64,000 bases of DNA from Epiperipatus broadwayi. Lineage: Eukaryota; Onychophora; Udeonychophora; Euonychophora; Peripatidae. The position numbers and the translations under genes are program-made. The stretch spans positions 29,095,010 through 29,159,009 of the forward strand of contig JAQFVV010012394.1 in NCBI GenBank assembly GCA_028023455.1, given 5' to 3'. A model generated the notes under the pieces. The model was given only the letters and a program-made list of their open reading frames with translations. It had not been told where the DNA came from and did not search any database. Numbering within the stretch: the stretch's first letter is position 1; every line of letters starts with the position of its first letter. Below, in pieces: positions 1 through 11,389 of the stretch.

Positions 1-2480
1 TAAGATTTAAACCAGTAGTTTGACTTATAATATTTCCATTATCAAGTGAAAAGCTTCTTAAAATTTTCTTAATTTTTAATTTTCCCTCTCTGTCAATATT
101 CTTAAGTTTTTTCAATCAAATATAGTTGCAAGTTCTTGCCTTTAGCAATATGTCTTTCACTTTAGCTTAACCCTATTACAACCATTCATCATCCCAGAAT
201 TCAGACCAACCTCACACTATGAATACATTTAAAACATTCACTATTCACATGTACATGCTTAATGTGCTACTTTAGACACCCACCTGCCCTCTTTTTGGGA
301 ATACATCTGAAGTATCAGATTATTTAAGTACCAATGCACATATGTTTGATTCGGAAGAGACAGATATATTGGACGGATGAAAAAGTAAAAATAAGAAAAC
401 TTAAGGAAGTTGATTGCATCATAATGGCAAATAATCCCATAAGTCAACCTAATATGATATCATAATGTTTGGAAACAACCTCTTAACCTTGCTTTTAAAA
501 ATATATAAATAAGGAGGACCTTCACAGGTAAGTATGCAAAATTTATACTCATTGAAACTTTTGAATAATCTATACTTAGTCTGGGCTTGCTATTAAATTC
601 AGCATTAGTTGACCTGTTTAATTTCCATGCTTTCTACCACTGAGCAGGCCAGAAACTCCTGAAGAAGAGAGTACTTCTATTTGAAATGCTGTGCTCATAT
701 TAATTCCATTGTTATTACTAGCAGTCTAAATATATTTAGGACTGCATAAGAAAGTTTGAATTTTTGTAGAAAAAACATTTTAATTCATTAATGGAAATGG
801 TCCAACATGTCACACTATTTTAAAAATATTCACATTGTGATAACCCCATTTGATTTTAGCATTGATAAAAGAAAACAATCAATCATATTAATAAGATCAT
901 CACATTAATTAAGTAATTAATATGATCTTGCTCAGAGTTCAGTTCACGTAATGGCAAAAGAATGATATGAGAAATACACTGTGGAAAAACATAGGATTGT
1001 TTTATGCTTCTGCCTCACTTAAAGGAAAATAGTAACACCTGAAAATTATTTTAAATATTTCACCTCTTGCATTGTTATCACGTTTAGAACAAAATAATTT
1101 TCAGGTAGTGACTAGACAATGCTTAGAGTACATTACTTTGAATATGATGGATTTTAATCTACTTTCTGATGATATTACTTTACATATGATAGATTTGAAC
1201 CTATTTATCCACTTTTACCAACACATTAAATAATTTTTAATGTTTTTTGATCTTAGTGGCATTTCATCCTCCCAAACACAAGCATATACTTTTGTGATAG
1301 CTTTATTTCTTTATATACTTTATACATATATAATTAATTGTTTTACATATTTATATGTAATTAATAATAATAATAATAATAATAATAGTTTAAATTGCTT
1401 ACAGATTTTTAAATAAAATGATTACAAGGTATTAAATAATTTATAATTTTAATTACATCTGCTGTATATTCAATAAGAAAACTGATAAATAATAATTACA
1501 TTTAATTATGTATAAATAACAATTCATGAGATACTTGAGTTGATATGACCAGCATATTTTTTTAATAATAGATGAGATAGGAGAAACACATTTTTCTTTA
1601 TTTCTCAACTGATTTTAGTTTTTGTCTTTAGTTATTATTACAATTTACAAATAATATATTAGAGAATGTATTTTAAAAGATACTTTCTATACATACAAAT
1701 TACTAAATAATAAAAAAATGCAATGACTTCTCTAATTTTTTTTCATTTTTTGCAATATAAACATTTTCAGATCTTTATATTTTAAGTTTACACTTCCATC
1801 ATTTCATAATTATATTAATTCTGGGTGCTCGATTAGACTCTTTTTAAATGTTTTTATTTAACTTAGAAATTCTTGTTTATTTGTATGTTGTTTATTTAGC
1901 TACAATCTTATAACCAATTTTTAACATATTTCTATCAAACTAATTTCCTTCAAATTTTGTATGCATGTTAGGTATTGATGTCAAGGTAATATAACAATGT
2001 AATATTTTCATGTATTCAACTAGTGTTAGTCGACCAGTAAGTTTGCAGTGATATACAACAGATACAGGATATATTTTTTAAAATATGCTTTCATTGATAA
2101 AAAGCATTTATCGTTAATTAAAATAAGGGAAAAAGAATTGAAGGATGAAATATTAATTTCTCTTGACTGTTTAACTAAAATTTTTTATGTTTATTTTTTA
2201 TCTTTAAAAACTATCTTCATAAATATAAAAATCTTGTAAACTATTTCAGTACACACCAATTTTAATTCAAATATTAGAAATACAATGATATTGCGTATAT
2301 TCTCAGTTTTTAAATTTGAATGTAATTGTTACAAAAAGTCTATTGAAAAATATCCAGAGACTAAAAATAATATATATATATAAAGATATTTTATAAAAAG
2401 TGTTTTTATTTAATTTGAGAAAAATGCACTAAAAAACAATATATATATATTTTCTTCGATTACAATTAGGACTTCTCTAT
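1..2480. other. AT-rich DNA without recognisable gene
   Basis: I see no coding sequence with recognisable protein similarity here. The short open frames have low-complexity, AT-driven composition. A short (AAT)n microsatellite lies near 1361-1386. Nothing else stands out. Confidence 0.6.
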
Positions 2481-2482
2481 TT

Positions 2483-2595
2483 AATTTGATATAAAAGCAT
2501 GGAGTATCCAAAGATTAATTAAATCAATCAATAATTTTTTAAAAACTAGTGATTGAATTAATTAATTTCTGGACTATCCATACTTTTATATGAAT
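2483..2595. repeat. Small foldback (inverted-repeat element)
   Basis: A left arm of about 48 bp (2483-2530) is followed, after a ~19-base spacer, by its imperfect reverse complement (2550-2595). No coding capacity is present. It looks like a small MITE-like or snap-back insertion. No target-site duplication could be fixed in this AT-rich context. Confidence 0.6.
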
Positions 2596-3026
2596 TACAT
2601 ATAACAATCCAAATTATGGCTGAAGAAAGAAAATGTTTTTTTGTTTTTTAGTATATTACCTCAAATTAAATATTTTATTTATTTATTTATTCTACTTTTA
2701 TATATCATATAAAGTATTATGATGCTATTTATTCCTATATTCTGGAACACCATGAAATGTCATTGTGTTACCCTAATGTGTTACAGATCCCCAATTGAAA
2801 GCCATTGGTTTAAAGATAAATTTTTTATAAAAAAGTTTTTGGAATTTTAAAATAGTAAATCTCTAACAGAAGTCCCTACTGTCGTTTTTTCAGGTGCATA
2901 GTTTTAAGGTTGTAGCCTTAATATATATTATTTTAAGTAATGAGTATGTGCTTTATAAATATAATTATTACAACTTTATATGTGTAATGGGAAAATAAAA
3001 AATATTAAAAATATTATGCCAATAAA

Positions 3027-3405
3027 CATCACATGACCACCACCTCTTATGCTTGTGTATAACTGTTGTTAAAACAAGCAAAACTCACTATACGTATATG
3101 ACTATATAAGCTAATGGGCTTGGATTGAAAACATTAAGGTGTTTTCAGTTTAAGAGTCATAGTTTTGTAGTTAAATGGAGATAAAAGGTGGCTGCTAGAG
3201 GGTTGCATTAGATCCTAAGATCTAGGTGCAGTGCTCTCAGATCCAAGGCTCCTCACTGATGAAGGTCACAAGCCAGAAACTAGTCTGGGGATATTGGATG
3301 AGTATGCACTAGATGGGGATTTTATGCACAAGCCTTCTGGCATCCATTGATTACTCTAGCTTGCTGTGTGTGGCAATACGTATAGTGAGTTTTGCCTGTT
3401 TTAAA
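3027..3405 (+). mobile_element. Hammerhead-bearing repeat, family B, copy 1
   Basis: This is one of six family-B copies in the window (others near 31.3, 31.8, 36.4, 47.3 and 51.5 kb). The first ~70 bases (3027-3095) are in minus orientation. The rest is in plus orientation from 3096, so the ends form a head-to-head inversion around TATAC. A well-preserved hammerhead core sits at 3250-3291. There is no protein-coding capacity. The family fits the description of metazoan retrozymes: small non-coding retroelements with one ribozyme per monomer. Confidence 0.7.
3250..3291 (+). ncRNA. Hammerhead ribozyme, type I, family B
   Basis: The catalytic core CTGATGA (3256-3262) and the GAA of the second core strand (3276-3278) are intact. 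Helix I pairs 3250-3255 with 3286-3291: six pairs, one of them a G-T wobble. Helix II is GGT/GCC around a five-base loop, after an A/A mismatch next to the core. Helix III is the palindrome ACTAGT (3279-3284) with no loop, followed by C at 3285, the predicted cleavage position. A loopless helix III suggests cleavage as a dimer, as reported for minimal retrozyme hammerheads. The A/A mismatch at the base of helix II could lower activity. Confidence 0.72.
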
Positions 3406-3695
3406 AATATTATGGAAAATAACAAAAATTATTTTATAAATTAAAAAATAAAAAAGTCTATTTTAAAAATAGCCCATTTCAATATATATATATACAACAA
3501 ACCATGAATTATTATAATGTACAATAATATACTCCAACATTTTGACTATATTGTTGTATACGTCTTTTATCAAGAAACAATTAAAAACATAAAAAACAAT
3601 AAATACAAATATTCCATAATATATATACAAATATCTTTTACCTTAAAACTCTTAAAATAAAACTCTATAATTATTTAATTAAATCAACTTATTTA

Positions 3696-3805
3696 TCCTT
3701 TTTTTCCAATTAACATCCTATTCATCACAGATTTCATTGCATTAATATAAATTCCTTCTTTTATAATTCTTTCATAATATGATCTAATACATTCTAAAGG
3801 TTCTA
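3696..3805 (-). pseudogene. GIY-YIG C-terminal fragment (Penelope-like), left arm
   Basis: Read on the minus strand, this stretch gives an open peptide with RSYYERIIKEGIYI followed by SVMNRMLIGKKG and a stop. The spacing of the Y-x-R, the E and the final N-R matches the C-terminus of GIY-YIG endonuclease domains in Penelope-like reverse-transcriptase proteins, where the conserved Glu and Asn lie near the end. Only the last ~35 codons are present. It pairs with the right-arm copy at 3960-4083. I recognise this by pattern, not by a search. Confidence 0.5.
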
Positions 3806-3814
3806 TTATAAAAT

Positions 3815-3918
3815 TTTTTTTTTCATGTGTCAAAGCATTGGCCGGGAAGTGAACCTGCGAACCCAGAACAGCTGCTTATAAGGCAGCTGTGCTGACCACT
3901 CAACCACCAATGCTTGAC
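3815..3918 (-). mobile_element. tRNA-derived SINE, copy 1
   Basis: On the minus strand there is a tRNA-like body with A-box-like and B-box-like segments. The anticodon arm is GCTGC/GCAGC around CTTATAA, which would give anticodon TAT. The body ends in an A-rich tail (T run at 3813-3823). The insertion is flanked by an 11-bp direct repeat, TATTATAAAAT (3804-3814 and 3919-3929). It split the Penelope-like inverted repeat after that structure formed, so it is the younger insertion. Confidence 0.85.
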
Positions 3919-3959
3919 TATTATAAAATCTTTATGTTTAAATTTACTCATACAACCAT

Positions 3960-4083
3960 ATAAATTTAAACATAAAGATTTAGATTGCTTTAGATCATAT
4001 TATGAAAGAATCATAAAAGAACAAATTTATATTAAAGAAATGAAACCTGTAATGAATAGAATGTTAATTGAAAAAAAAGGATA
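3960..4083 (+). pseudogene. GIY-YIG C-terminal fragment (Penelope-like), right arm
   Basis: The plus-strand frame reads KHKDLDCFRSYYERI, then IKEQIYIKEMKPVMNRM and LIEKKG with a TAA stop. The H-x-x-D segment, the Y-x-R, the E and the terminal P-x-x-N-R follow the layout of the GIY-YIG endonuclease C-terminus of Penelope-like elements. This domain nicks target DNA during retrotransposition. The N-terminal GIY-YIG motif and the reverse transcriptase are absent, so the copy is 5'-truncated. It is the better preserved of the two arms. Confidence 0.6.
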
Positions 4084-4254
4084 ATACGTTGATTTAATTA
4101 AATAATTATAAGGGATTATTTTATGAAAGGTATTCAAGAAATGAATATAATGAAAAGTTAAGATTGTTTTTTAGAAGAGTTTTAAGGTAAGAGGTATTTG
4201 TATTTGTTATATGTATTATGGAATATTTGTATTGTTTTTTATGTATTTTTTAGT

Positions 4255-4302
4255 TGTTCCTTGATGAAGACTGTAAAATAATATAGTCGAAATGTTGGAA
4301 TA
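4255..4302 (+). ncRNA. Hammerhead-like motif in Penelope-like tail
   Basis: TTGATGA (4261-4267) resembles the hammerhead core with C3 changed to T. GAAA follows at 4289. Helix I pairs 4255-4260 with 4297-4302 (six pairs). Helix II is GACT/AGTC (4269-4272 with 4285-4288), with one extra A next to the core. Helix III is minimal. Penelope-like elements are reported to carry hammerhead motifs at this place. The core change and bulged A make activity of this copy unlikely. Confidence 0.45.
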
Positions 4303-5211
4303 TATTATTGTACATTATAATAGTTCATATTATAATAAATCAAGATTTATAAAAAAAGAAGTTTGTGTGTGGTTGGTTGTATATATATTGAAATGTTATA
4401 ATCAAATTATCAGATATTCTAAAATTATTACTATTTTTTTTTTATAAATAAAGAGTGAAGTTATAAAAAGTAAAATAACTGAATTCAGAGTTAATTATAA
4501 TTTAATAATTAAAATTATTTTTTACTTTATAAAATAAATAAATAACATTTTCCAATAAACATTATCACATGTACACACACAATCTTTGTCCAGCATGGTT
4601 TATTGCGGTAGTTGAACTATAAAACCCAAGATTCAAGGGTAGCTATAGCTTGGTTACTTCTGACACTTGAACTGTTTATTAACTCCTGAGAGTTAAACTA
4701 TACATATACTATTTTTTTTCCAAATCGTGTTTATCCTGTCATTTCATTTATATTTTAAGATTACCAAAGATTGTCATTTTGTGATTATAATAAAAAAACC
4801 GATGAATAGGGCAGAATAACTAAAATAACTCTTGTTAATAGTCATAAACAAAATTGAAACAATAGGACTGAGAATAAACAAGATTTGAAAAAAAAGACTT
4901 GTACATTGGAATCAATAGGCTTTATCTATTTTAAAAAGTAAAATAAAATAGTGGTATTTAAATAGTATAATGATATATTTAGTGTTTGTCTGAAAATTTG
5001 CCATGATGGTATTTTAATAGAATACTTTATATGTTGAATTATTTTCATGGTCTTTATAAAAATTCAAACTTGTCAAGCTTTTCAAATACACACAACACCA
5101 TGTTTTTAGTGATCTTATTCTGCTGTCTTTTTTCCAATAGGACAAATGGAAAATCAGAAAGATCCCCAAAGATAAGTATTGAAACAGATACATTGTTTCA
5201 TATATATATAT

Positions 5212-5537
5212 ATAATAACGAAACTTAAATATATTCCAAACAATGGTAAACAATTTATAATACAATATAAATAAAAACTCAATAAAAACTCATAAAGAAA
5301 TATTTTCGATTATATTCATAATCATTTTCAACTCAACTTTCAAAATGGAATCATCTATTACCAACCGGAAACACATGTATTTCCAGTTGGGAATAGATGA
5401 TTCCATTTTGAAAGTTGAGTTGAAAATGATTATGAATATAATTGAAAATATTTCTTTATGAGTTTTTATTGAGTTTTTATTTATATTGTATTATAAATTG
5501 TTTACCGTTGTTTGGAATATATTTAAGTTTCGTTATT
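5212..5537. repeat. Long near-perfect palindrome (~160-bp arms)
   Basis: The two arms (about 5212-5368 and 5378-5537) are almost perfect reverse complements with a spacer of only a few bases. The centre reads CCAACCGGAAA ... TTTCCAGTTGG. A (TA)n run precedes the left arm. There is no coding capacity; the short open frames across it reflect the symmetry. It may be a foldback or MITE-type element, or a snap-back retro-insertion. Confidence 0.8.
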
Positions 5538-5539
5538 GT

Positions 5540-7070
5540 ATTATTGATATTAGCGGACATTTATTTTGTTTTAATATATATATACTGAAGTCCTTCCTTC
5601 CCCATTTTAAAATGTTTTAAATTAAAATAAAAGTTGATGCCATTTCAGTGAATGAAATTTAGAAATGATAAATAATTGACAATGATTCAGAATCATTTTT
5701 TTCCACTCACAGTTATAAAACAAGATGTATGAAGTCTAATTTTTTAATAAAGAAAAGGAAAAATCAATATTTAAAATTTACAGTTAAAAATTAAACTACA
5801 TATTTATTTAAAAGATCTTTAAACATTGAAAAATTTGCGGTTTCAAATTAAAATGTGGCCGTTAAAATATGTTTATTTGTTAGAGCTGAATGTTTTTCCA
5901 AGTAAAGTACGAGCGTTGTAATTAATTCATCAAGAATAATAGCATTACTTTCTTGCCTTAGGCAAAAATAAACACATTTATGTAAACATGTTGGTCAGCA
6001 TGGATGAGATCAAAGAGGATATTGAAAAACATCATGGGAAGTTGGAGTATATAAAGTGAGCAATCGATCCATTCCAGGAGTTCAGTTGATTGATTGTAAC
6101 AGTTGCTTTGTAGTAAATCACAGTTCGATATTTAGTCATTCTATGGCAATGAGTTTAAATAATTGGACCAACTAAGTTTGGAGCCACCATGGCCAGTAAT
6201 TAAAGAAGTTCTGCAGTTAAAGAAAAATCCAAGGTTACCATAAAACAGTAATATGAAGAAACAGCTTATTTATACACTAAATGCTAAAATGTCTGGCTAG
6301 TAAGAAATAGCTTACTCTGCTTTCCACACCATGGAAGAGGATGTGAAGATAAAGAAATATACCTAAGTGATCACATGTAAACCATTCAGCTCTAAAGACC
6401 AATTCACCTTTTAATATGAAGGTTGCACCATTCAACTCTAATGTCAAATTGAAGACTATAATGGAGATTTAAAAAGGTAATAACACTCTAGATAGTTATT
6501 AAAACATATTTTATTAAGATTGTTGTAAGTGTGATAAAGGATATTACCAATATTTATTTACTTAATAATGATGCATATCATTGTTACATGAAAGAGTTAT
6601 TTTGACATTTGAAATATTTAATAATATTTACACAAATGCAGCAAGAAAGCATTTTGAAAAGGGTAAAGTGAAACACAGTTATACAATTATTTAAAATAAT
6701 TAATTGGACTAAATGATGAAATATTCAAATCAAAGTTTAAAAACAGATGTCATAATGGATAAAACCCAGTGTTTATATAAAAAATAGTTATAAACCGGGT
6801 TAATTTCTTATTGAGAGAATAATGTAATTGCTACAAGTATTATTAGAATGAAGAAGACAAATAACACACATAAAATTGTTAAATTGCAATTGCTAAAAAA
6901 ATATTTTACATATGAGAGGATTAATTTAAAATAGGCATATCCGGATATAGGTACACATTGTAAATGTTTAATGTTTAATCGAGAAAGGATTAATACTTTA
7001 TATATGTGAGTTCGCCTACAAAAAAGGATGGACATCTAGATACATGAATCGTACACATGAATATATTCGA
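5540..7070. other. AT-rich DNA without recognisable gene
   Basis: No recognisable protein similarity, RNA gene or clear repeat. The short frames at 6808-7035 and nearby have no family features. The stretch lies between the palindrome and the 3' end of the RTE element. Confidence 0.5.
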
Positions 7071-7089
7071 ATATAATTCATCATCATCA

Positions 7090-7734
7090 TCAACCATTAT
7101 CAATCCACTGCAGGATGAAGGTCTTTCCAAGTTTAATCCATCTTCTCCGATCTTTAGCTTCTCTTTTCCACAACACCCCTGCACATTTGCTTATTTCATC
7201 CATCCATCTCACATGTGGTCTCTTTCTGGGTCTTTTACAATCTCTTGGAATCCAGTTTAAAATTTCAATTGTCCATCTATTATCATCTCTTCTAGCAATA
7301 TGTCCAGCCCAACTCCATTTCAATCTTTTAATTTTTTCAATAAGGTCAGTAACACCTGTTTGTTGTCTTACCCATACATTGCGTTTTCGATCTCTTCTTG
7401 TTACTCCCAACATACATCTCTCCATACTCCTTTGAGTGGTCTGAAGTCTCTGTATTGCTCTTCTATTAAGTGTCCAAGTCTCAGATCCATAAGTAAGAAC
7501 TGGTAAAACACATTTGTTAAAAACCATTCTTTTCAAACACATAGGCATATTTCCTTTTAGTATCAAGTTATTTCTACCAAAAGCACTCCAACCAAGTTTA
7601 ATTCTATGATTAATTTCCTCCATTATGTTTCCATCTGTATTAATAATCTGACCTAGGTATTTGTAACTGTTAACTTCTTCTAATTCTTCATAATCAATCT
7701 TTATTTTCATATTTTGAGCAAATTGATTAAACAT
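7090..7734 (-). pseudogene. RTE C-terminal domain
   Basis: The ~214-residue C-terminal part of the RTE protein, in a different frame because of the duplication just upstream. Recognisable segments are NSYKYLGQIINTDGN, CVLPVLTYGSETWTLNR, RRAIQRLQTTQRSMERCMLG, TGVTDLIEKIKRLKWSWAGH and HVRWMDEISKCAG. These are typical of the RTE thumb and C-terminal region. The frame ends at LQWIDNG, directly followed by the (TGA)n terminus, so the stop lies in the terminal repeat. Confidence 0.85.
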
Positions 7735-7760
7735 TACTTTAGTCTTTTTAACATTTATCT

Positions 7761-8537
7761 TTAGTCCTTCTTTTTAACATTTATCTTTAGTCCTACTTTT
7801 CTACTTTCATCTGCTAACTCCTGCAACATTTCCTGCAGCTCTGAAGCATTATTTGCAAAAACAACTACATCATCTGCAAAATCTAAATGACTTAAATACT
7901 CTCCATTTACTTTCATTCCTTTAGTTTCCCATTTTAATCCACAAAATACTTCTTGCAGTACTGTTGTAAAAAGTTTTGGAGATATGGAGTCACCTTGCCT
8001 TACACCTTTATCAATGTTGATTTTTTCAGTATCATTATGTAATCTAATTGTTGCTGTTGCATTTTTATAAATATTCTTTAAAATATGACAATATCCTGGA
8101 TCTATACCTTGATGATTCAATGCTTTAATCACTGAAGAAATGTGTATAGAATCGAATGCCTTTTCATAATCTACAAATCCAAAACATAATGACAACTCAT
8201 ATTCATTTGTCCTTTCTATGACTTCTCTCAATACCTGAATATGATCTATTGTACTAAAACCACTTTTAAATCCAGCTTGTTCTCTTGGTTGGTGGAAATC
8301 CAAAGTTCTCTGTAGACGAGTTGTAATTATCTTGGTAAAAATTTTATATAAAACTGATAAAAGGCTGATAGGTCTGTAATTTCTAATATCTTCTTTATCA
8401 CCTTTTTTAAATATTAATATTATTACTGCATTCTTCCAATCTTCCGGTACATCTTTATCATTTAGACATTTAGTATATAATTTTGCTAAAATTGTTTCTA
8501 TTTCTTCACCTCCTTCTTTTAATATATCAATTATAAT
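7761..8537 (-). pseudogene. RTE reverse transcriptase, central part
   Basis: This stretch is open in the same frame as the upstream endonuclease segment. It holds the RT core: KDVPEDWKNAVIILIFKKG, NYRPISLLSVLYKIF, REQAGFKSGFSTIDHI, FVDYEKAFDSI (motif A), GVRQGDSISPKLFT (motif B) and HLDFADDVVVFANN with the catalytic FADD (motif C). It ends at a stop created by the 26-bp tandem duplication at about 7748-7794. The RT synthesises element cDNA at the nicked target. All key RT residues are present, so decay is recent and limited to the stop and the duplication. Confidence 0.85.
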
Positions 8538-10073
8538 TCAATCATTTCCTGGAGCCTTTCCTTTCTTCATACATTTAATTGCATGTCTCACTTCTTCATT
8601 TAAAATTCTGGGCAATTCGGAAGATGTAATAGATATAGGAGGTACTTGTTCTTTATTACTATATAATTCTTGATAAAAATCTTCTACCAATTTCATGATG
8701 TCATCTCTCTTTTTAGTAATAATTCCATCTTTTTTTCTTATTGCAGATATAATTTTCCTACCAATACCAAAATGCTGTTTAACATTCTTGAGACTTTTAT
8801 TTTCTTCTACAGGTTTCCTTGCTATTTCACAGTTATACTTTCTTATATCATTTTCAACTCTTTTCCATACCATTTTACAAAATTCGAGATATTCAATTCT
8901 TTTTAATACATCATTTTTGTATATCTTCATATTCCTTCTTTTCTTCATAAATTCTCTAGTGTCAGTAGAAATTTTATTAGTCAATTGCTGCTTTTTTCTA
9001 CCAGCTATGTTTGTTGCAGTTTTTAAAAGTGTATCAGTTATTTTCATATTAATTTCATTCAAATCTGAATCATGTTCAAAATCTCCTAACACTCGAAACC
9101 TATTTGTAAGTTCTAATTTAAATTCATTAGAATGTTTCTGATGATTAGGAATATCAACTGTAAATATTGTTTTTCTCAATAATTTTTGTCTCTCTAGTTT
9201 TACATTGACACGTAACTTACACCTTACTAATCGATGATCACTTCCTGTGTTAAATTTATTAAAAACATTACAATCTTGAAATATGTATTTCCTGTTAGTC
9301 AAAATATAATCCAATTCTGCTGTACCTTCATTTGGATGCTTCCATGTCCATTTCCTTTTAACATTTTTCTCAAAAAATGAATTCATAATATAAAGTTTTT
9401 CTTTTTCTGCAAACTCCACAAGTCTATGTCCTCTCTCATTTCTATTACCATAACCAAAATTACCTACAGCAATTTCATCTTTCATTTGTCTACCAATTCT
9501 AGCATTAAAGTCTCCCATAACAATTTTAAAATGTTGTTTACTCTGATCAAAAGCCTTTTGTACATCCATATAAAAATCTTCTACTACTTCATCACTATGA
9601 GAACTTGTTGGGACATAAACCTGAATTATCTGCATTTGGTATCTGCTATTAAGTTGTATAACTAATCTTGCAACTCTGTCCGATACACCATCAATCTCCA
9701 CAATATTGTTCTTCCACTTTTTATTTATAATGAATCCTACTCCACTTGTATTTCCAATATGTGTGCCTTTATAATAGAGTATATGTCCACTTTTTAAATC
9801 AATTGTTTCTTCACCTTTTCTTCTAACTTCACAAAGTCCAATAATGTCCCATTTAATATAAGACAATTCTTCTTCTAATTCTTGCAATCTTCCTTCACTT
9901 GAAAGTGATCTGCAGTTGTAAGTACCTAAATAAAAAGTCATCATCAAATGGCAGCCTGGGTCCACAATCAGGGGATTCTTAGCACCCTCCACCTTCGGCC
10001 ACCAACTGCTGCCTTGGTTGGTGACTTTACAGCCTCCTGGGAATAAGGGCCATGCTTTATTTTTGTCTGTCAT
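8538..10073 (-). pseudogene. RTE ORF, apurinic-like endonuclease and start of RT
   Basis: The 511-residue product is the N-terminal part of the RTE polyprotein. Residues ~48-290 form an exonuclease-endonuclease-phosphatase fold with its catalytic signatures in order: TYNCRSL, the Glu in LCEVRR, GVGF, QVYVPTSS, GDFNARIG, WTWKHP, LDYI and the terminal GSDHRLV. A linker rich in basic residues follows. The RT domain begins with EVRHAIKCMKKGKAPGND, where a TGA interrupts it. Translation resumes in the same frame to 7761, so a single stop separates it from the rest of the RT. This protein nicks target DNA and primes reverse transcription. The Met at 10073 is the first in frame, but a true start further upstream cannot be excluded. 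Confidence 0.85.
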
Positions 10074-10339
10074 AATTGTATATATGTATTGGAAAAATAT
10101 TTATCATTTACACAAACATTCATTCTGCCTTATCAGGCACTGAGAAGAAAGACCATGGTGTTTCTTGATCTTAAACTCAGAGGTAAAAAGCCAATAAACT
10201 CACCACACTGGCTAATGCATGTTGGTGAGCAGCCCATCCATGTTCGTGTACTATATGAATAATCACATAGTAATAACAGCTGCAACGACAAGAACGTATG
10301 GAGTGGACATTAGGAATTTGCCCTGCTCGGTTCCTTTAG

Positions 10340-11260
10340 GGCCTCCAAGAGGAATCAAAGGGTCTCCTTTCAGTTAATAGCAAACTCCTTTCTGCAGCCT
10401 GAATATAATTATTAACTATTAAATAATTGAATGAAAAGGATTGATTCAAATATAAGTCAAGCTGGCCTACGAGTGTACTGCTATAGGGAATTAACCCATA
10501 TTTATGACCCATATATATATATATATATATGCACATACAAGTAGAATGTAAACTCATAGAATGATAATTTGAATTTATGAACTGTTAAGGAAAGTATCCA
10601 TGATGTACACATGGATATGTAAGTCCCTGTTACATGAATGCCAGTCAAAAGAGATTATTGGCCAAGTGCTGCCTAAAATATGAACTTAGCTTTTGTAAAG
10701 ATGGATAGGCATACAGAGACACCTATTATATTAATGAGGGTCACAGTGTCAGTGAGGGAATTAAGCATTAGAGAAGTTACCAATGGAATAGACTAATTGA
10801 TCCATGGAAGCAGAACTGTCAATGAATTTTTTGAAGGATTTCTTATCCAAATTACTGTTAGTTAAATAAATTGTTACATAATACTAATATATCTTGTCAG
10901 TTTCATTTTGCATCATTTATCAACCAGTGTACTTGTTCACAGGAATCTCATATCTCCTGAGCTATAGAGTGTCCATGTTACAACAAATTTGATAAAATAA
11001 TAGCTCTACATGCAACTAACTTAGTTACTGTAATTATTTACATATGACGAAATACTTTATTTTTTAGTGTTATCATGAATGTTTGTGATGATGTTGTTCT
11101 ACTTGCATTTTTATATTGGACTATTTCTATAATCTGAGTATTGAATGCTTTAGAAAAATTTAACTTTATTTAAATATTCCAAATACATTCAACTGTTAAT
11201 AATAACACACCAAACAGGTTAATGTATTCATAACAATTTGAGAGGTATTTTTCTCCTCTT
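10340..11260. other. AT-rich DNA without recognisable gene
   Basis: A short (TA)n run lies at 10511-10531. I find no protein similarity and no strong inverted repeat. Confidence 0.5.
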
Positions 11261-11261
11261 T

Positions 11262-11380
11262 TTCAGGTATTGCTGGCCTGACCAGTGATAGTACTAGTAT
11301 GGGATTCGAACCTGAACCCTTAGATTCTCTAATATTGAATTTTTAAAGTTACACTCTAACCAACTGAGCCATCCTGTCAA
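11262..11380 (-). mobile_element. tRNA-like SINE head (second SINE family)
   Basis: On the minus strand there is a box A, TGGCTCAGTTGG (complement of 11360-11371), and a perfect consensus box B, GGTTCGAATCC (complement of 11302-11312), about 50 bases apart. These are internal RNA polymerase III promoter elements. The D- and T-arm sequences look tRNA-like. The middle is long and does not fold as a clean anticodon arm. It is therefore more likely a SINE head or tRNA pseudogene than a working tRNA, and it differs from the SINE at 3.8, 20.1, 43.8 and 44.8 kb. Confidence 0.65.
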
Positions 11381-11389
11381 TACAACTTT

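Larger units (their letters stand above)
3500..4335. mobile_element. Inverted pair of Penelope-like element 3' ends
   Basis: Two arms face outward. The left arm (about 3500-3804) is minus strand and the right arm (about 3919-4335) is plus strand. Each arm encodes the end of the same reading frame followed by a similar 3' tail with the motif GAAATGTTGG or its equivalent. The arms are imperfect reverse complements, and the left one is shorter through internal deletion. A SINE is inserted at the junction. Inverted terminal copies are a known habit of Penelope-like elements. Assignment rests on the GIY-YIG-like C-terminal peptide and the shared tail. Confidence 0.6.
7073..10335 (-). mobile_element. 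RTE-type LINE, nearly full length
   Basis: One minus-strand element of ~3.26 kb, the usual size of RTE LINEs. It has a 5' leader (10074 to about 10335), a continuous endonuclease-reverse transcriptase frame (10073 down to 7090), almost no 3' UTR, and a (TGA)n terminus (ATCATC on the plus strand at 7080-7091). Only two lesions break the ~994-codon frame: an in-frame TGA at 8538-8540 and a 26-bp tandem duplication near 7748-7794 that shifts the frame. The 5' boundary comes from similarity to the fragment at 20.35-20.82 kb. It is the best-preserved of the RTE copies here. Confidence 0.85.

Noticed and set aside
5014-5265. Open frames on both strands at the palindrome edge
   Set aside because: They run into the left arm of the inverted repeat, are AT-driven, and have no family features.
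11302-11371. Functional tRNA gene
   Set aside because: Box A and box B are good, but the region between them does not form a normal anticodon arm, and acceptor-stem pairing is not evident.
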